Shown here piece by piece: positions 39,210 through 46,905 of a stretch of 46,905 nt of DNA. The position numbers and the translations under genes are program-made. Numbering within the stretch: the first letter of the stretch is position 1; the number at the start of each line of letters is the position of its first letter. The notes below the pieces were generated by a model that did not search any database, was not told where the DNA came from, and saw only the letters and a list, made by a program, of their open reading frames with translations. Location of the stretch: assembly GCA_040902425.1 (NCBI GenBank), contig JBBDXI010000019.1, positions 1-46,905 on the forward strand, in the 5' to 3' direction. Origin of the DNA: JBBDXI01 sp040902425 (lineage in GTDB: Bacteria; Planctomycetota; Phycisphaerae; Phycisphaerales; UBA1924).

Positions 39210-42200
39210 TCACTTCTTCGGGTCCGGCTTCGGCCCCAGCCGATCCAGCAGGTCCCCAATCCCCTGCTGGATGTTCTCCGGCCGCAGCAGCGTCTCCCCC
39301 GCCTCCTTCACGAACAGCTGCACATCCGGGCGCGTCTCCGGGCTGTCGAACGACCCCGTCGTCCGGATCGGCACCATCGTCGCCCGCTCCAGCCCCGGCA
39401 CCGCCCGCCCCAGGACGCTCCCCAGCCCCGTGTTGAACACCCCCGCCACCTCGTCGCTCAGCGAGCCCAAGGGCACGTACGTCACCACATCCAGCCGCTT
39501 GCGCACCAGGTCCACCATCCCCCGCGTCTGCACCGTGAACTCCCCCAGCGGCAGCGTGTAGCGGTCGTAGGTCACCACGCCGCTGGCGATCGTCACATCC
39601 AGCGGCTCCAGCTTCCGCCCCACCAGCCCCCCCGTGGCCCGCCCGACCACCTTCAGCAGCTTCCCGAACGCCGTGCTCGTCGTGAACACCGCCTCGCCCG
39701 GGTCGAACCGGATCTTCCCGTTCAGCTTCGAGAGGTCACCATCCAGCGGCGCGGTCAGCCCCGTCGCCGTCACCAGGGCCGGCGCCTCCCCCGTCGTCTT
39801 CTCGAACGCCCCGATGATCGGGATCCCCTTCGTGATCCGCTGCCCCAACTCCGGCGTGATCACCGACAGGTTCGCGCTCACGTCCCCCTGCTGCACGAAC
39901 ACCCCGTCCCTGATCACCCCCGCCAGCTTCGAGGTCGCCCTTTCGCTGGTGAAATCGACCGTGACCTCGCCCGCATCCAGCGACGCCCCCTTCGCCTGCG
40001 CCGTCACGCTCGCCGTCGGCCCCAGCGCCGCCACCAGCAGCCCGTCCTGCCTCGCGGCCGCGTCGATGATCGCCGTCGGCACGCCGTACGCCTTGCCCGT
40101 CCCCGTCACCTTCGCCGTGCCGAACGTCGGGTTGCCCTGCGCATCGGCGATCCCGTACAGCCCGCCCTCGAAGTTCAGCGCCGGCCCGCCCCCGGGCGGC
40201 GCCCCGCTCCCCACATCATCCGCCCGCAGGCTGAAGCCCAGCACGTTGGGCTGGTTCCCCGACGCCGCCCGCGCCCGCAGGTTCTTCACCGGCGAACGCA
40301 CCCCCGACACCTCCAGCACCGCCGACGGCGCCGAGATCTCCGCGTCCGCCGCGAAGACGCCCGGCTTCATCGGCCCCCCCCCGCCCTCGCCCCCCATCGC
40401 CAGCGACAGCTTGTAGAGCGACACCGACACCTCCGTCGGCTCGCGCAGCGCCAGCAGCGGCTGCGGGCTCGGGTTCTCCGGCGTCGCCGCGGGCGCCGGC
40501 AGGAACCGCGCCGCCCACGCCGGCTCCACCCGCCACGCCAGCACCGCCGGGTGGCTCAGCGTCGCCACCCCCGCGTTGGTCGTCAGCTCGAAGGGCTGGG
40601 TCGTATTCAGCCGCGGCGAGGCGATGCTCGCGCGGGCGCTGAGGCTCCGGATCGCGCTCCCGCCCCCAGTCCCCGCCGCGGCCGCCGTCTTCGGCGCCAA
40701 ATCCACCTGCCCCGTCGCCTCCACCTTCAGCGTCTCGCCCACCGCGCCCGACACCATCCCCGGCTGCGCCAGGATCTCATCCAGCTTCTGCGTGTCCGCG
40801 ATGTCCAGGCTGAGCGACCCCTTCGCCGGCCCGCTGGGCGCACCGCCCGCCAGCGCCACCTCGCCCGAGCCGCGCAGCGTCCCCACCACCTCCTGCGGGC
40901 CGCGCAGCAGCGTCGCGCTCACCTCCGCCGTCGCCGGGCGCGCCGACGAGCCCGCCCCCAGCGCCGCCAGCGGCACCGTCCCCCGCACCGCCAGGTCCTT
41001 CACCCCCACCGACCCGATGTTCCGAGCCGGCTGGCCCTCGGCACCCGCCAGCACCACGTTCTGCACCACCGCCGGCCCGGCGATCTCCAGCCGCACCGTC
41101 GCGTCCCCCGCCTCCGCCAGCCGCGGCGTCAGCCCATCCATCGGCACCGTCAGCGGCTCGATCACCAGCCGCGCCCGCGCCGGCGCCGCCAGCGTCGGCC
41201 GCTGCTCCGGCGGGCTGCCGATCGCCGCCAGTAGCGCCGAGGCCAGCTCCGGCGTCAGGTTCGTCGAGAACTCCCCGCCCTTGACCTCCAGCACTCTGGA
41301 ATCGACCGACGCCGAGGCCTGCCCCTGCACCCGGTCGGAGCGCAGCGTCAGGTTCACATCCCGCGCTGTCGCATCCCCGCCCTCCCGCACCAGCAGGTCG
41401 AGCTTCGCCGTCACCGCCGGGCCGAGCGCATCCTCGATCAGCCGCCGCACATCCATCCCGCCGGGCGCCGGGGGGGGCGCGCCCATCGCCATCGTGCCCA
41501 GGCTCGTCGGCAGGTTCCGAAGCTCGATCCCCCCCGCCGGCCGCAGCTGCATCAGCCCCGACCCCGTCCCTGCCAGCGCTTCGCGCAGCCCCGGCACATC
41601 CAGGATCGCCTGGATGAAGAACTCGCTCCCCCGGTGGTTCCCCGAGCCGCGCACGTCCAGCTTCGGCTCGGCGCCCGGCTTGATCCCCGCATTGAGGAAC
41701 ACCTGCTGGATCGCCACCGCCTCCGCGGCCGGCGCGCCCGCCGCCGGTATTGCCGCCGCCTGCCCGTCCGGGCCCGGGGCCGCGGCCGCGGGGATCGGCC
41801 GGAGGGACATGTTTCCGAACGCGCTCTCGACCGTCGCCGTCAGCGTCTGCGGATCCACCTTCCCCGCCTCATCCCACGCGACGCTCAGCTCTTTCACGCT
41901 CGCCCGCGCGAACCCGTCCCCGATCAGCTCGACGCCCGACTTCCGCGCCGCCCCGCCCGCCAGCGCGCTCACCGATTTCACCGCCACCGACGCCCCCTCG
42001 CCCCGCGAGCGGATCGTCCGCCCCTCCATCACCAGCGCCGCATCCGCCTTCACGCCCTCGCTGCGCACCTGCAGCTCCAGGTTGGTCGCGGGCATCCCCG
42101 CCGAAGCCGCCGCTCCGGGCACACCCGCGCCCGCCTCCGCCCTGCTCGCGGTCAGCGTGAGGTCCACCTGCGGCCCCACGCCCCGAGGCAGGTCCAGCCC

Positions 42201-43730
42201 CGCTCCCTCTACCAGCGGCTGCACGATCGCCGTCGAGACCCCCGCGATCTCCGCCTTCCCCTGCACCGCCGGCAGCCCCTCGCGCAGCTTCCCGGTCGCG
42301 GCATCCACCAGCGCCCCCGCCGTCATATCGATGGTCACCCGACCCGCCGCCTCCCCGTTCAGCGCGGCAGAGGTTGATCCCTTCAGCGTCACGCCCTGCG
42401 CGACATCGCCGCTCTCGAGCACCACGCGCAACGGATCGACCCGGAACGGACGCAGCTCCCCCGCCGCGGCCCCCGCCACGCCCTCCGGCACGCGCACCCG
42501 TCCGGCCACCTCGCCCACATCCACCGCCACGCGGACCGAGGCCCCGCGCCAGTCCCCCGCCCCCGTGATCGCGCTGCTCGGCAGCCGCACCTGGTCCAGC
42601 GTCGCCACCACCCTCGGCAGCGTCTCCAGCGTCAGCGTCCCGTCGCGCAGCGCCTCCTCGATCCCCGGCGTCACCCGCGCCAGCCCGGCGCTGTTGATCT
42701 CGATCACCCCCGGCCGCTCCGCCGTGATCACCCCGCCCGACGACCGCAGCGCCAGGTCCACCCGCGACGCCGGCGAACTCGCCCGCACCGCCAGCGTGCC
42801 CTCCGAGACCGTCCCCCGCAGGTTCACCGTCGCATCCATCCGCTCGCCGAGCGAGGCCACCAGCCGGCTCTTCAGCCCTGCCAGCGCATCGGCCGCATCC
42901 ACCGAGATGTCCTTCGCCCCGATGTCCGCCTCCACCCGCACCTTGTCCGGCGTCAGCCGCCCGTTCCCGTCCGTCAGCGAGTCCGCCTTGGCCGCCACCG
43001 AGACCTCGCCCCCCGGCAGCGTCGGCGCATCCGGCGAGGGCCCGTACCGCAGGTGCGCCGTCAGGTCCACCGTCGCGGCCATCGAGTTGGTCAGGATCAC
43101 CTTCCCGTTCAGCCCCGGCAGCTCGACGTAGGCCGCGGGCATCCCCGCCGGACGCGACTCGTCGATGTAGCGGACATCCAGCCGCTCGATCACGAACGTC
43201 CCCGAGAGCTTCGGCGGGATCCGGGTTTCGCCCCCCGGCCCCGGCTGCCCCGCGCCCGCCCGGGCTGTCTGCCGCGGCGCCAGCGCCTCCTCCAGGTTCG
43301 TCGTCCCATCCACGCGCCGCACCAGCGTCAGCTCGCCCGTGAGGGTGTTGGTGCCCAGGTCCATCGGCCCCCACCCGAGCCCCGCGCGCAGCAGCCCCCA
43401 CACGCCCTGCGAGAGGTTCACCCGCAGGTCCGCCACAGGCTTCCCATCCGCGGTCGCGATCGTCACCGGCCCCACGCTCTGCCCGCCCAACCACGAGAAC
43501 GACGCCCCCCGCACCTCCGCCCGCCCCGCGATCCGCTCGTTGATCGCCCGCTCCGCGATCCCCGGGGCAAGCCACCCCGCCAGGAACGGTGCCGCGGCCA
43601 CCAGCACGACCAGCAGCAGCACGAGCGTCCCCGTCCCCCACAGCGCCCGCCGGCGCCACCGCCGCCGCCGCTTGAACTTCGGCACAGGCACGGGCCGACC
43701 CGCCGCATCACCCGGCTTCGCACGTTCCAC
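39210..43730 (-). CDS. large AsmA-like protein
   Basis: A 1506-aa protein with the AsmA/TamB-like plan. There is a basic cytoplasmic start (KFKRRRRWRRRALWG), one helix (TLVLLLVVLVAAAPFLAGWL), and then more than 1400 residues of beta-rich, repetitive sequence on the outside. The first outside block (RAINERIAGRAEVRGASFSW, VGPVTIATADGKPVADLRVN) is the standard AsmA N-terminal motif. The end (FDPGEAVFTTSTAFGKLLKV, LPLGEFTVQTRGMVDLVRKR, GVFNTGLGSVLGRAVPG) matches the AsmA C-terminal region. Such proteins are thought to form lipid-conducting bridges between membranes or to influence outer-membrane assembly. Composition is high in Ala, Gly and Val. Transport function is inferred from the family. Confidence 0.85.
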   Translation of the reverse strand: MERAKPGDAAGRPVPVPKFKRRRRWRRRALWGTGTLVLLLVVLVAAAPFLAGWLAPGIAERAINERIAGRAEVRGASFSWLGGQSVGPVTIATADGKPVADLRVNLSQGVWGLLRAGLGWGPMDLGTNTLTGELTLVRRVDGTTNLEEALAPRQTARAGAGQPGPGGETRIPPKLSGTFVIERLDVRYIDESRPAGMPAAYVELPGLNGKVILTNSMAATVDLTAHLRYGPSPDAPTLPGGEVSVAAKADSLTDGNGRLTPDKVRVEADIGAKDISVDAADALAGLKSRLVASLGERMDATVNLRGTVSEGTLAVRASSPASRVDLALRSSGGVITAERPGVIEINSAGLARVTPGIEEALRDGTLTLETLPRVVATLDQVRLPSSAITGAGDWRGASVRVAVDVGEVAGRVRVPEGVAGAAAGELRPFRVDPLRVVLESGDVAQGVTLKGSTSAALNGEAAGRVTIDMTAGALVDAATGKLREGLPAVQGKAEIAGVSTAIVQPLVEGAGLDLPRGVGPQVDLTLTASRAEAGAGVPGAAASAGMPATNLELQVRSEGVKADAALVMEGRTIRSRGEGASVAVKSVSALAGGAARKSGVELIGDGFARASVKELSVAWDEAGKVDPQTLTATVESAFGNMSLRPIPAAAAPGPDGQAAAIPAAGAPAAEAVAIQQVFLNAGIKPGAEPKLDVRGSGNHRGSEFFIQAILDVPGLREALAGTGSGLMQLRPAGGIELRNLPTSLGTMAMGAPPPAPGGMDVRRLIEDALGPAVTAKLDLLVREGGDATARDVNLTLRSDRVQGQASASVDSRVLEVKGGEFSTNLTPELASALLAAIGSPPEQRPTLAAPARARLVIEPLTVPMDGLTPRLAEAGDATVRLEIAGPAVVQNVVLAGAEGQPARNIGSVGVKDLAVRGTVPLAALGAGSSARPATAEVSATLLRGPQEVVGTLRGSGEVALAGGAPSGPAKGSLSLDIADTQKLDEILAQPGMVSGAVGETLKVEATGQVDLAPKTAAAAGTGGGSAIRSLSARASIASPRLNTTQPFELTTNAGVATLSHPAVLAWRVEPAWAARFLPAPAATPENPSPQPLLALREPTEVSVSLYKLSLAMGGEGGGGPMKPGVFAADAEISAPSAVLEVSGVRSPVKNLRARAASGNQPNVLGFSLRADDVGSGAPPGGGPALNFEGGLYGIADAQGNPTFGTAKVTGTGKAYGVPTAIIDAAARQDGLLVAALGPTASVTAQAKGASLDAGEVTVDFTSERATSKLAGVIRDGVFVQQGDVSANLSVITPELGQRITKGIPIIGAFEKTTGEAPALVTATGLTAPLDGDLSKLNGKIRFDPGEAVFTTSTAFGKLLKVVGRATGGLVGRKLEPLDVTIASGVVTYDRYTLPLGEFTVQTRGMVDLVRKRLDVVTYVPLGSLSDEVAGVFNTGLGSVLGRAVPGLERATMVPIRTTGSFDSPETRPDVQLFVKEAGETLLRPENIQQGIGDLLDRLGPKPDPKK

Positions 43731-43802
43731 GCCGGCCTCCCGCGCCCGTCAGGCGCTCGCCCCCTCCGCCCTCCACCACCCTCTCCGCCCCATTGTTGAC
43801 CC

Positions 43803-43836
43803 CCAAAAAGAACAACGCCCCGCAATCGCGGGGCGC
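43803..43836 (-). terminator. intrinsic terminator after nusG
   Basis: On the minus strand an 8-bp perfect stem CGCCCCGC / GCGGGGCG (43816-43835) with a four-base loop is followed by TTGTTCTTTTT. It lies about 55 bp beyond the nusG stop and before the AsmA-like gene start. Confidence 0.88.
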
Positions 43837-43889
43837 TGCATTCCTCTTCACTTCGTGCCTCCGTGCCTTCGTCCCTCCGTCCCTTCCTC

Positions 43890-44621
43890 CTACTGCTCTT
43901 CAGCCTTCCCGATCATCCACTCCTCCAGCTCGATCGGCGCCTGGCGCCCGAAGATCGTCACCAGCACGCGCACCAGCCCCTTGTCGGGGAGCAGCTCATC
44001 CACCGTCCCCTCGTACCCCTGGAACGGCCCCTCCTTGATCGTGACGTGCTCCCCCTTCTCGAAGACCATTTTGATGACCGGCTGCTCCTCCGGCTTCTTG
44101 CTGTCCTTCAGCATCTTCTCGATCTCGTGCTCCTTCATCGGCGTCGGCCGGCCCGCGGTGCCCACGAAGTCGCCGACGCCGGTGGTCTCCTTGATCAGGA
44201 AGAACACATCCTGCGGGATCCGCCCGTCCGGCTCCAGCTTCATCTCGACGAACACGTACCCCGGGTAGAGCTTGCTCTCGGTGATCTTCTGCTTCCCGCC
44301 CTTGATCGTCTTGGTCTTCTCGGTCGGGACGAGGATGCGGCCCACCAGGTGCTGCATGTTCTCGATCTGCACCTTGCGCAGCAGCGTCTCGCGGACCGAC
44401 CCCTCCTTGTTGCTCGCCACCCGCAGCACGAACCAGTCCATCCCCGCCTGCCGCATCACGTCGTCGGCCGCGATCAGGTCCGATTTTTCTTTCTGCGGCG
44501 CGGACGCGGGCGCCGGCGGGGGAGGCGGCGGGGGCGGGGGAGGCGCGGGGAGCGGCGGCGGAGGCGGGGTCGCCCCGTCGGGCTGCTCGGGCGCGCCGGG
44601 CATCTCGTTCTGGTCGGCCAT
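43890..44621 (-). CDS. nusG: transcription termination/antitermination factor NusG
   Basis: A 243-aa NusG. The NGN domain begins MDWFVLRVASNKEGSVRETL and contains GRILVPTEKTKTI, SKLYPGYVFVEMKL and GVGDFVGTAGRPTPM. The C-terminal KOW domain is FEKGEHVTIKEGPFQGYEGT, then GLVRVLVTIFGRQAPIELEE. It links RNA polymerase with Rho and the ribosome. The first 45 residues are unusual: a proline-rich stretch (LPAPPPPPPPPPPAPASAP) that common NusG proteins lack. ATG 44621 has GGAG 9 bp upstream; ATG 44642 would add seven residues (MTSETRT) and has AAAGGG upstream, so it cannot be excluded. It follows secE in the standard order. Confidence 0.95.
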   Translation of the reverse strand: MADQNEMPGAPEQPDGATPPPPPLPAPPPPPPPPPPAPASAPQKEKSDLIAADDVMRQAGMDWFVLRVASNKEGSVRETLLRKVQIENMQHLVGRILVPTEKTKTIKGGKQKITESKLYPGYVFVEMKLEPDGRIPQDVFFLIKETTGVGDFVGTAGRPTPMKEHEIEKMLKDSKKPEEQPVIKMVFEKGEHVTIKEGPFQGYEGTVDELLPDKGLVRVLVTIFGRQAPIELEEWMIGKAEEQ

Positions 44622-44692
44622 GGTCCGGGTCTCCGAAGTCATGCGCTGGGGCCCTTTCGCGGGGGCGGGGCGCCGGCCCCGCATTCCGCCGT

Positions 44693-45388
44693 TTACTGCT
44701 GAAGCACGCCGATGAGCAGGAAGAACTTGGAGAACACCAGGTCCACCACGAACAGACCGGCCGCGATCATCGCCGACCACAGGATCACCACCCACGTCGA
44801 TCCGATCACGTCCCGCCGCGTCGACCAGTTGACCTTCTTCATCTCCCCGTCCGTCGCGATCAGGAACTCCACCGTCGAGGCCCGCACCCCCACCACCCAG
44901 TAGGTCACCATCGCCCCCAGCAGCAGCAGCAGGCCCACCCCGCCCGCCTGGATGTACAGCGGGTCGATCAGCGGCGTCCCCTGCGGCCGGCCCACCACCG
45001 GCCCGCTCAGCGTCGCCGGGCTCCCCGGCGCGGGGGCCACGCTCCGCGCCTCATCCACCGAGGCGCCCGTCAGCGCCACACGGTCGATCACCAGCCGCGC
45101 CCCGCCCGAGGATGTCCCGTCGGCCACCACCACCGTCCCCGTTCCCACCGGCGGCGCAGCGCCCGTCGCGGGCGCCTCGCCCAGCAGGACCACCGTCTGC
45201 CCCGGGGCCGCGGCCCCGCTCGCCGGCGAGACCGTGATCTCCCAGCGCGTCTTGGGGAGCGTCCCGCCGAGGGCCTCGAGCTGGTCCCACAGCCACGCCG
45301 CCCCGGCGAGGAACAGCACGCCGACGAACGTCGCCGTCAGGACCCGGACCCAGTACCCCTGCCCCGGCTTGTAGATTCCCAGTGCCAT
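44693..45388 (-). CDS. secE: preprotein translocase subunit SecE, enlarged
   Basis: A 231-aa SecE. The C-terminal 60 residues are classical: STVEFLIATDGEMKKVNWST, then RRDVIGSTWVVILWSAM and a last membrane helix. The N-terminal part has helix 1 (VLTATFVGVLFLAGAAWLW) and helix 2 (GGVGLLLLLGAMVTYWVVGV) separated by about 110 residues that should face outside (WEITVSPASGAAAPGQTVVL onward). E. coli SecE has the same three helices in 127 residues, so the loop is the extra part. ATG 45388 (MALGIYKPGQGYW) was chosen; GTG/ATG starts further up only add Pro/Ala-rich residues. Location between trnW and nusG confirms identity. Confidence 0.9.
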   Translation of the reverse strand: MALGIYKPGQGYWVRVLTATFVGVLFLAGAAWLWDQLEALGGTLPKTRWEITVSPASGAAAPGQTVVLLGEAPATGAAPPVGTGTVVVADGTSSGGARLVIDRVALTGASVDEARSVAPAPGSPATLSGPVVGRPQGTPLIDPLYIQAGGVGLLLLLGAMVTYWVVGVRASTVEFLIATDGEMKKVNWSTRRDVIGSTWVVILWSAMIAAGLFVVDLVFSKFFLLIGVLQQ

Positions 45389-45445
45389 CGCAGCCCCGTG
45401 CTCGGGCGGTGCCGGCCGCAAGGCCGCGCGCCCGCCGTGTGTTGT

Positions 45446-45509
45446 GAAGAGGTGAAGAGGTGAGCAGGTGTGGGGGGTGACCGACCTCAGCTCACCTCTT
45501 CACCTCTTC
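45446..45509. repeat. perfect 20-bp inverted repeat between trnW and secE
   Basis: GAAGAGGTGAAGAGGTGAGC (45446-45465) and its exact reverse complement (45490-45509) flank a 24-nt loop. It would form a long RNA hairpin in the transcript, 13 bases beyond the tRNA 3' end and before secE. A processing signal or an inserted repeat are both possible. Confidence 0.9.
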
Positions 45510-45521
45510 CGTCTTTCCAAG

Positions 45522-45594
45522 CACGCCGGGAGGGACTCGAACCCGCAACCTGCGGATTTGGAATCCGCTGCTCTACCAGTTGAGCTACCGGCGT
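45522..45594 (-). tRNA. trnW: tRNA-Trp (CCA anticodon)
   Basis: On the minus strand ACGCCGG pairs with CCGGCGT as a 7-bp acceptor stem. The D-arm is GCTCAACTGGTAGAGC, and the anticodon arm GCGGATTCCAAATCCGC has loop TTCCAAA giving anticodon CCA. The T-arm is GCGGGTTCGAGTCCCTC with one mismatch. The discriminator is G and the 3' CCA is not encoded. It lies in the common bacterial order rpmG-trnW-secE. Confidence 0.97.
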
Positions 45595-45645
45595 ATTCAC
45601 CCTCGTCGAGGCGCGCCGGCACTTCGTGCCTTCGTGCCTCCATCC

Positions 45646-45828
45646 CTACTTCTTCTTCACCTTGTGCAGCGTGTGCTTGCGCACCCGCGGCGAGTACTTC
45701 TTCAGGCCCTCCTTCAGCCCTTCCGGCATCCCGCCCTTGGTGTTCACCTCGGTGCGGTAGTTCAGGTCGCCGGTCTCGCTGCACTGGAGCCACAGGTACT
45801 CCCGCGCTGCCGCCTTCTTCTTGGCCAT
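45646..45828 (-). CDS. rpmG: 50S ribosomal protein L33
   Basis: A 60-aa basic protein of the large subunit: MAKKKAAAREYLWLQCSETG, DLNYRTEVNTKG, and a C-terminal LKKYSPRVRKHTLHKVKKK. A single Cys in place of the zinc-binding CxxC pairs marks the zinc-free form. It is slightly longer than the usual 50-55 residues because of the middle GMPEGLKEG. It sits between tuf and trnW as in many bacteria. Confidence 0.95.
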   Translation of the reverse strand: MAKKKAAAREYLWLQCSETGDLNYRTEVNTKGGMPEGLKEGLKKYSPRVRKHTLHKVKKK

Positions 45829-45889
45829 GGCTCACATCCCGTTTCGGTCACACGTCGACTGGGGCGGGCGCCTCGCCCGCCGGGAAGGG

Positions 45890-45935
45890 GTGCCACGGGC
45901 GTGCCGTCCTCGGCTCGCCCGTGCTCCGGAAAACG
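45890..45935. repeat. palindromic repeat related to the GGGCAAGC family
   Basis: GTGCCACGGGCGTGCCGTCC faces TCGGCTCGCCCGTGC in the spacer between tuf and rpmG. It shares GTGCCAC and the GCC-GTC-TCGGC core with the other palindromes. Confidence 0.55.
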
Positions 45936-45945
45936 CTCGATCCCC

Positions 45946-45983
45946 CGACAAAAGCGGCCCGCGGGCTTTCGCCGGCGGGCCGC
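45946..45983 (-). terminator. intrinsic terminator after tuf
   Basis: On the minus strand GCGGCCCGCCGGC, loop GAAA, GCCCGCGGGCCGC (45954-45983) form a 13-bp stem with one mismatch, followed by TTTTGTCGG. It lies about 75 bp beyond the tuf stop and separates tuf from rpmG. Confidence 0.85.
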
Positions 45984-46059
45984 GGGAAGTCTAGGCAGGT
46001 CGCGGGCTTGCATCGCCCGGGAGGCTGTCGTACGGCGGCGGAACGCCCCGCCCGGAAGG

Positions 46060-46905
46060 TCAGTCCAGGATCTCGGTCACGACGCCGGAGCCGATCGTCC
46101 GCCCGCCCTCGCGGACGGCGAACCGCAGGCCCTTCTCCATGGCGACCGGCTTGTCCACCAGGTCCACCTCGACCTCGACGTTGTCGCCCGGCATGCACAT
46201 CTCCGCCCCGCCCAGCAGCTTCACCGAGCCCGTCACGTCCGTGGTCCGGAAGTAGAACTGCGGGCGGTACCCGGAGAAGAACGGCGTGTGCCGCCCGCCC
46301 TCCTCCTTGGTCAGCACGTACACCTCGCCCTTGAACTTGCTGTGCGGCTTGATCGAGCCCGGCTTGCAGATCACCTGCCCGCGCTCGATCTGCGTCTTCT
46401 CGATCCCGCGGAGCAGGGCCCCCGCGTTGTCGCCGGCGCGCCCCTCCTCCAGCACCTTGTTGAACATCTCGATGCCGGTGATGACGCTCTTGAGCGACTC
46501 CTTCTTCAGGCCCACGATCTCCACCGGGTCGTTCACCTTGACGATGCCGCGCTCGATGCGCCCCGTCGCCACCGTGCCGCGGCCCTTGATCGAGAACACG
46601 TCCTCGACCGACATCAGGAACGGCTTGTCGGTCTCGCGGGGCGGCTCGGGGATGAAGCTGTCGATCGCGTCGAACAGGTCGTCGATCGGCTTGCAGACCT
46701 TGTCGTCCCCCGGGTTTTCCAGGGCCACCTTGCTCTGCCCGCGGATCACCGGCGTGGTGTCGCCCGGGAAGTTGTACTTCTTGAGCAGCTCGCGGACCTC
46801 CAGCTCCACCAGGTCCAGCAACTCCGGGTCGTCCACCAGGTCGATCTTGTTCAGGAAGACCACGATGTACGGCACGCCGACCTGGCGGGCCAGCAGCACG
46901 TGCTC
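46060..46905 (-). CDS. tuf: elongation factor Tu, C-terminal part (cut by window end)
   Basis: The last 281 residues of EF-Tu, which delivers aminoacyl-tRNA to the ribosome. The visible part starts EHVLLARQVGVPYIVVFLNK, including the NKID guanine-recognition motif. It continues through domain 2 (FSIKGRGTVATGRIERGIVK) and domain 3 (GGRHTPFFSGYRPQFYFRTT, MCMPGDNVEVEVDLVDKP) to FAVREGGRTIGSGVVTEILD. About the first 115 residues, with the P-loop and switch regions, lie beyond 46905. Confidence 0.98.
   Translation of the reverse strand, partial: EHVLLARQVGVPYIVVFLNKIDLVDDPELLDLVELEVRELLKKYNFPGDTTPVIRGQSKVALENPGDDKVCKPIDDLFDAIDSFIPEPPRETDKPFLMSVEDVFSIKGRGTVATGRIERGIVKVNDPVEIVGLKKESLKSVITGIEMFNKVLEEGRAGDNAGALLRGIEKTQIERGQVICKPGSIKPHSKFKGEVYVLTKEEGGRHTPFFSGYRPQFYFRTTDVTGSVKLLGGAEMCMPGDNVEVEVDLVDKPVAMEKGLRFAVREGGRTIGSGVVTEILD

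Noticed and set aside
39162..41234. Long plus-strand frame (about 690 aa) opposite the AsmA-like gene
   Set aside because: Arg/His/Pro-rich shadow typical of high-GC DNA; the minus-strand frame has the domain signatures.
1..46905. Insertion sequences, prophage or integrase genes
   Set aside because: No transposase, integrase or phage structural protein is encoded; the palindromic repeats carry no genes.

Overview
This 46.9 kb window is very GC-rich and most likely comes from a planctomycete, probably class Phycisphaerae. The pointers are a secreted protein ending in GC-type dockerin repeats, many small membrane proteins with CxxCGY...CPECG zinc ribbons, palindromic repeats in most spacers and the conserved order tuf-rpmG-trnW-secE-nusG. 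A run of 10 Ns (38012-38021) shows it is a draft scaffold. The assignment rests on protein resemblance only.

Layout. 1-4534: tmRNA (tag ANSGYRLAA), an isocitrate lyase/PEP mutase-family enzyme, a secreted C39-like peptidase with GC-type dockerin repeats, and an Mrp/ApbC-type P-loop ATPase. 4648-5883: an exported charged protein ending in a secretin N-type domain. 6157-26622: a polysaccharide region with three sugar-nucleotide epimerases (UDP-glucuronate 4-epimerase-like, UDP-Glc/GlcNAc 4-epimerase-like, GDP-mannose 3,5-epimerase-like), five glycosyltransferases, a Wzy-like polymerase, an AsnB amidotransferase, an O-acetyltransferase, a methyltransferase and a secreted glycosidase-like protein. 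The last five genes (26622 down to 21861) look like one operon. No flippase, priming transferase or export channel is visible in the window.

Inside that region, 14334-18138 holds a tandem array of small paralogous membrane proteins with variable extracytoplasmic loops and a near-constant zinc ribbon. Two copies carry frameshifts and one is only a remnant. This is the most unusual feature of the window.

26949-34622 holds housekeeping and accessory genes: an endonuclease/exonuclease/phosphatase-family protein, a CysQ/HAL2-type nucleotidase, a Cof-type HAD phosphatase, a Uma2 nuclease, a diguanylate cyclase with a partner protein, and a two-gene module of a 218-aa antitoxin-like protein and a PIN-domain toxin. 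34588-37085 is ftsW-murG; a perfect 20-bp inverted repeat is built into the ftsW reading frame. 37784-39080 is an M42-like aminopeptidase interrupted by another palindromic repeat and the assembly gap. 39210-43730 is a 1506-aa AsmA-like protein. The window closes with nusG, an enlarged secE, tRNA-Trp, rpmG and the 3' part of tuf, all on the minus strand with two clear intrinsic terminators.

Palindromic repeats fall into several families, sit in most intergenic spaces, and at least twice lie within coding sequence.
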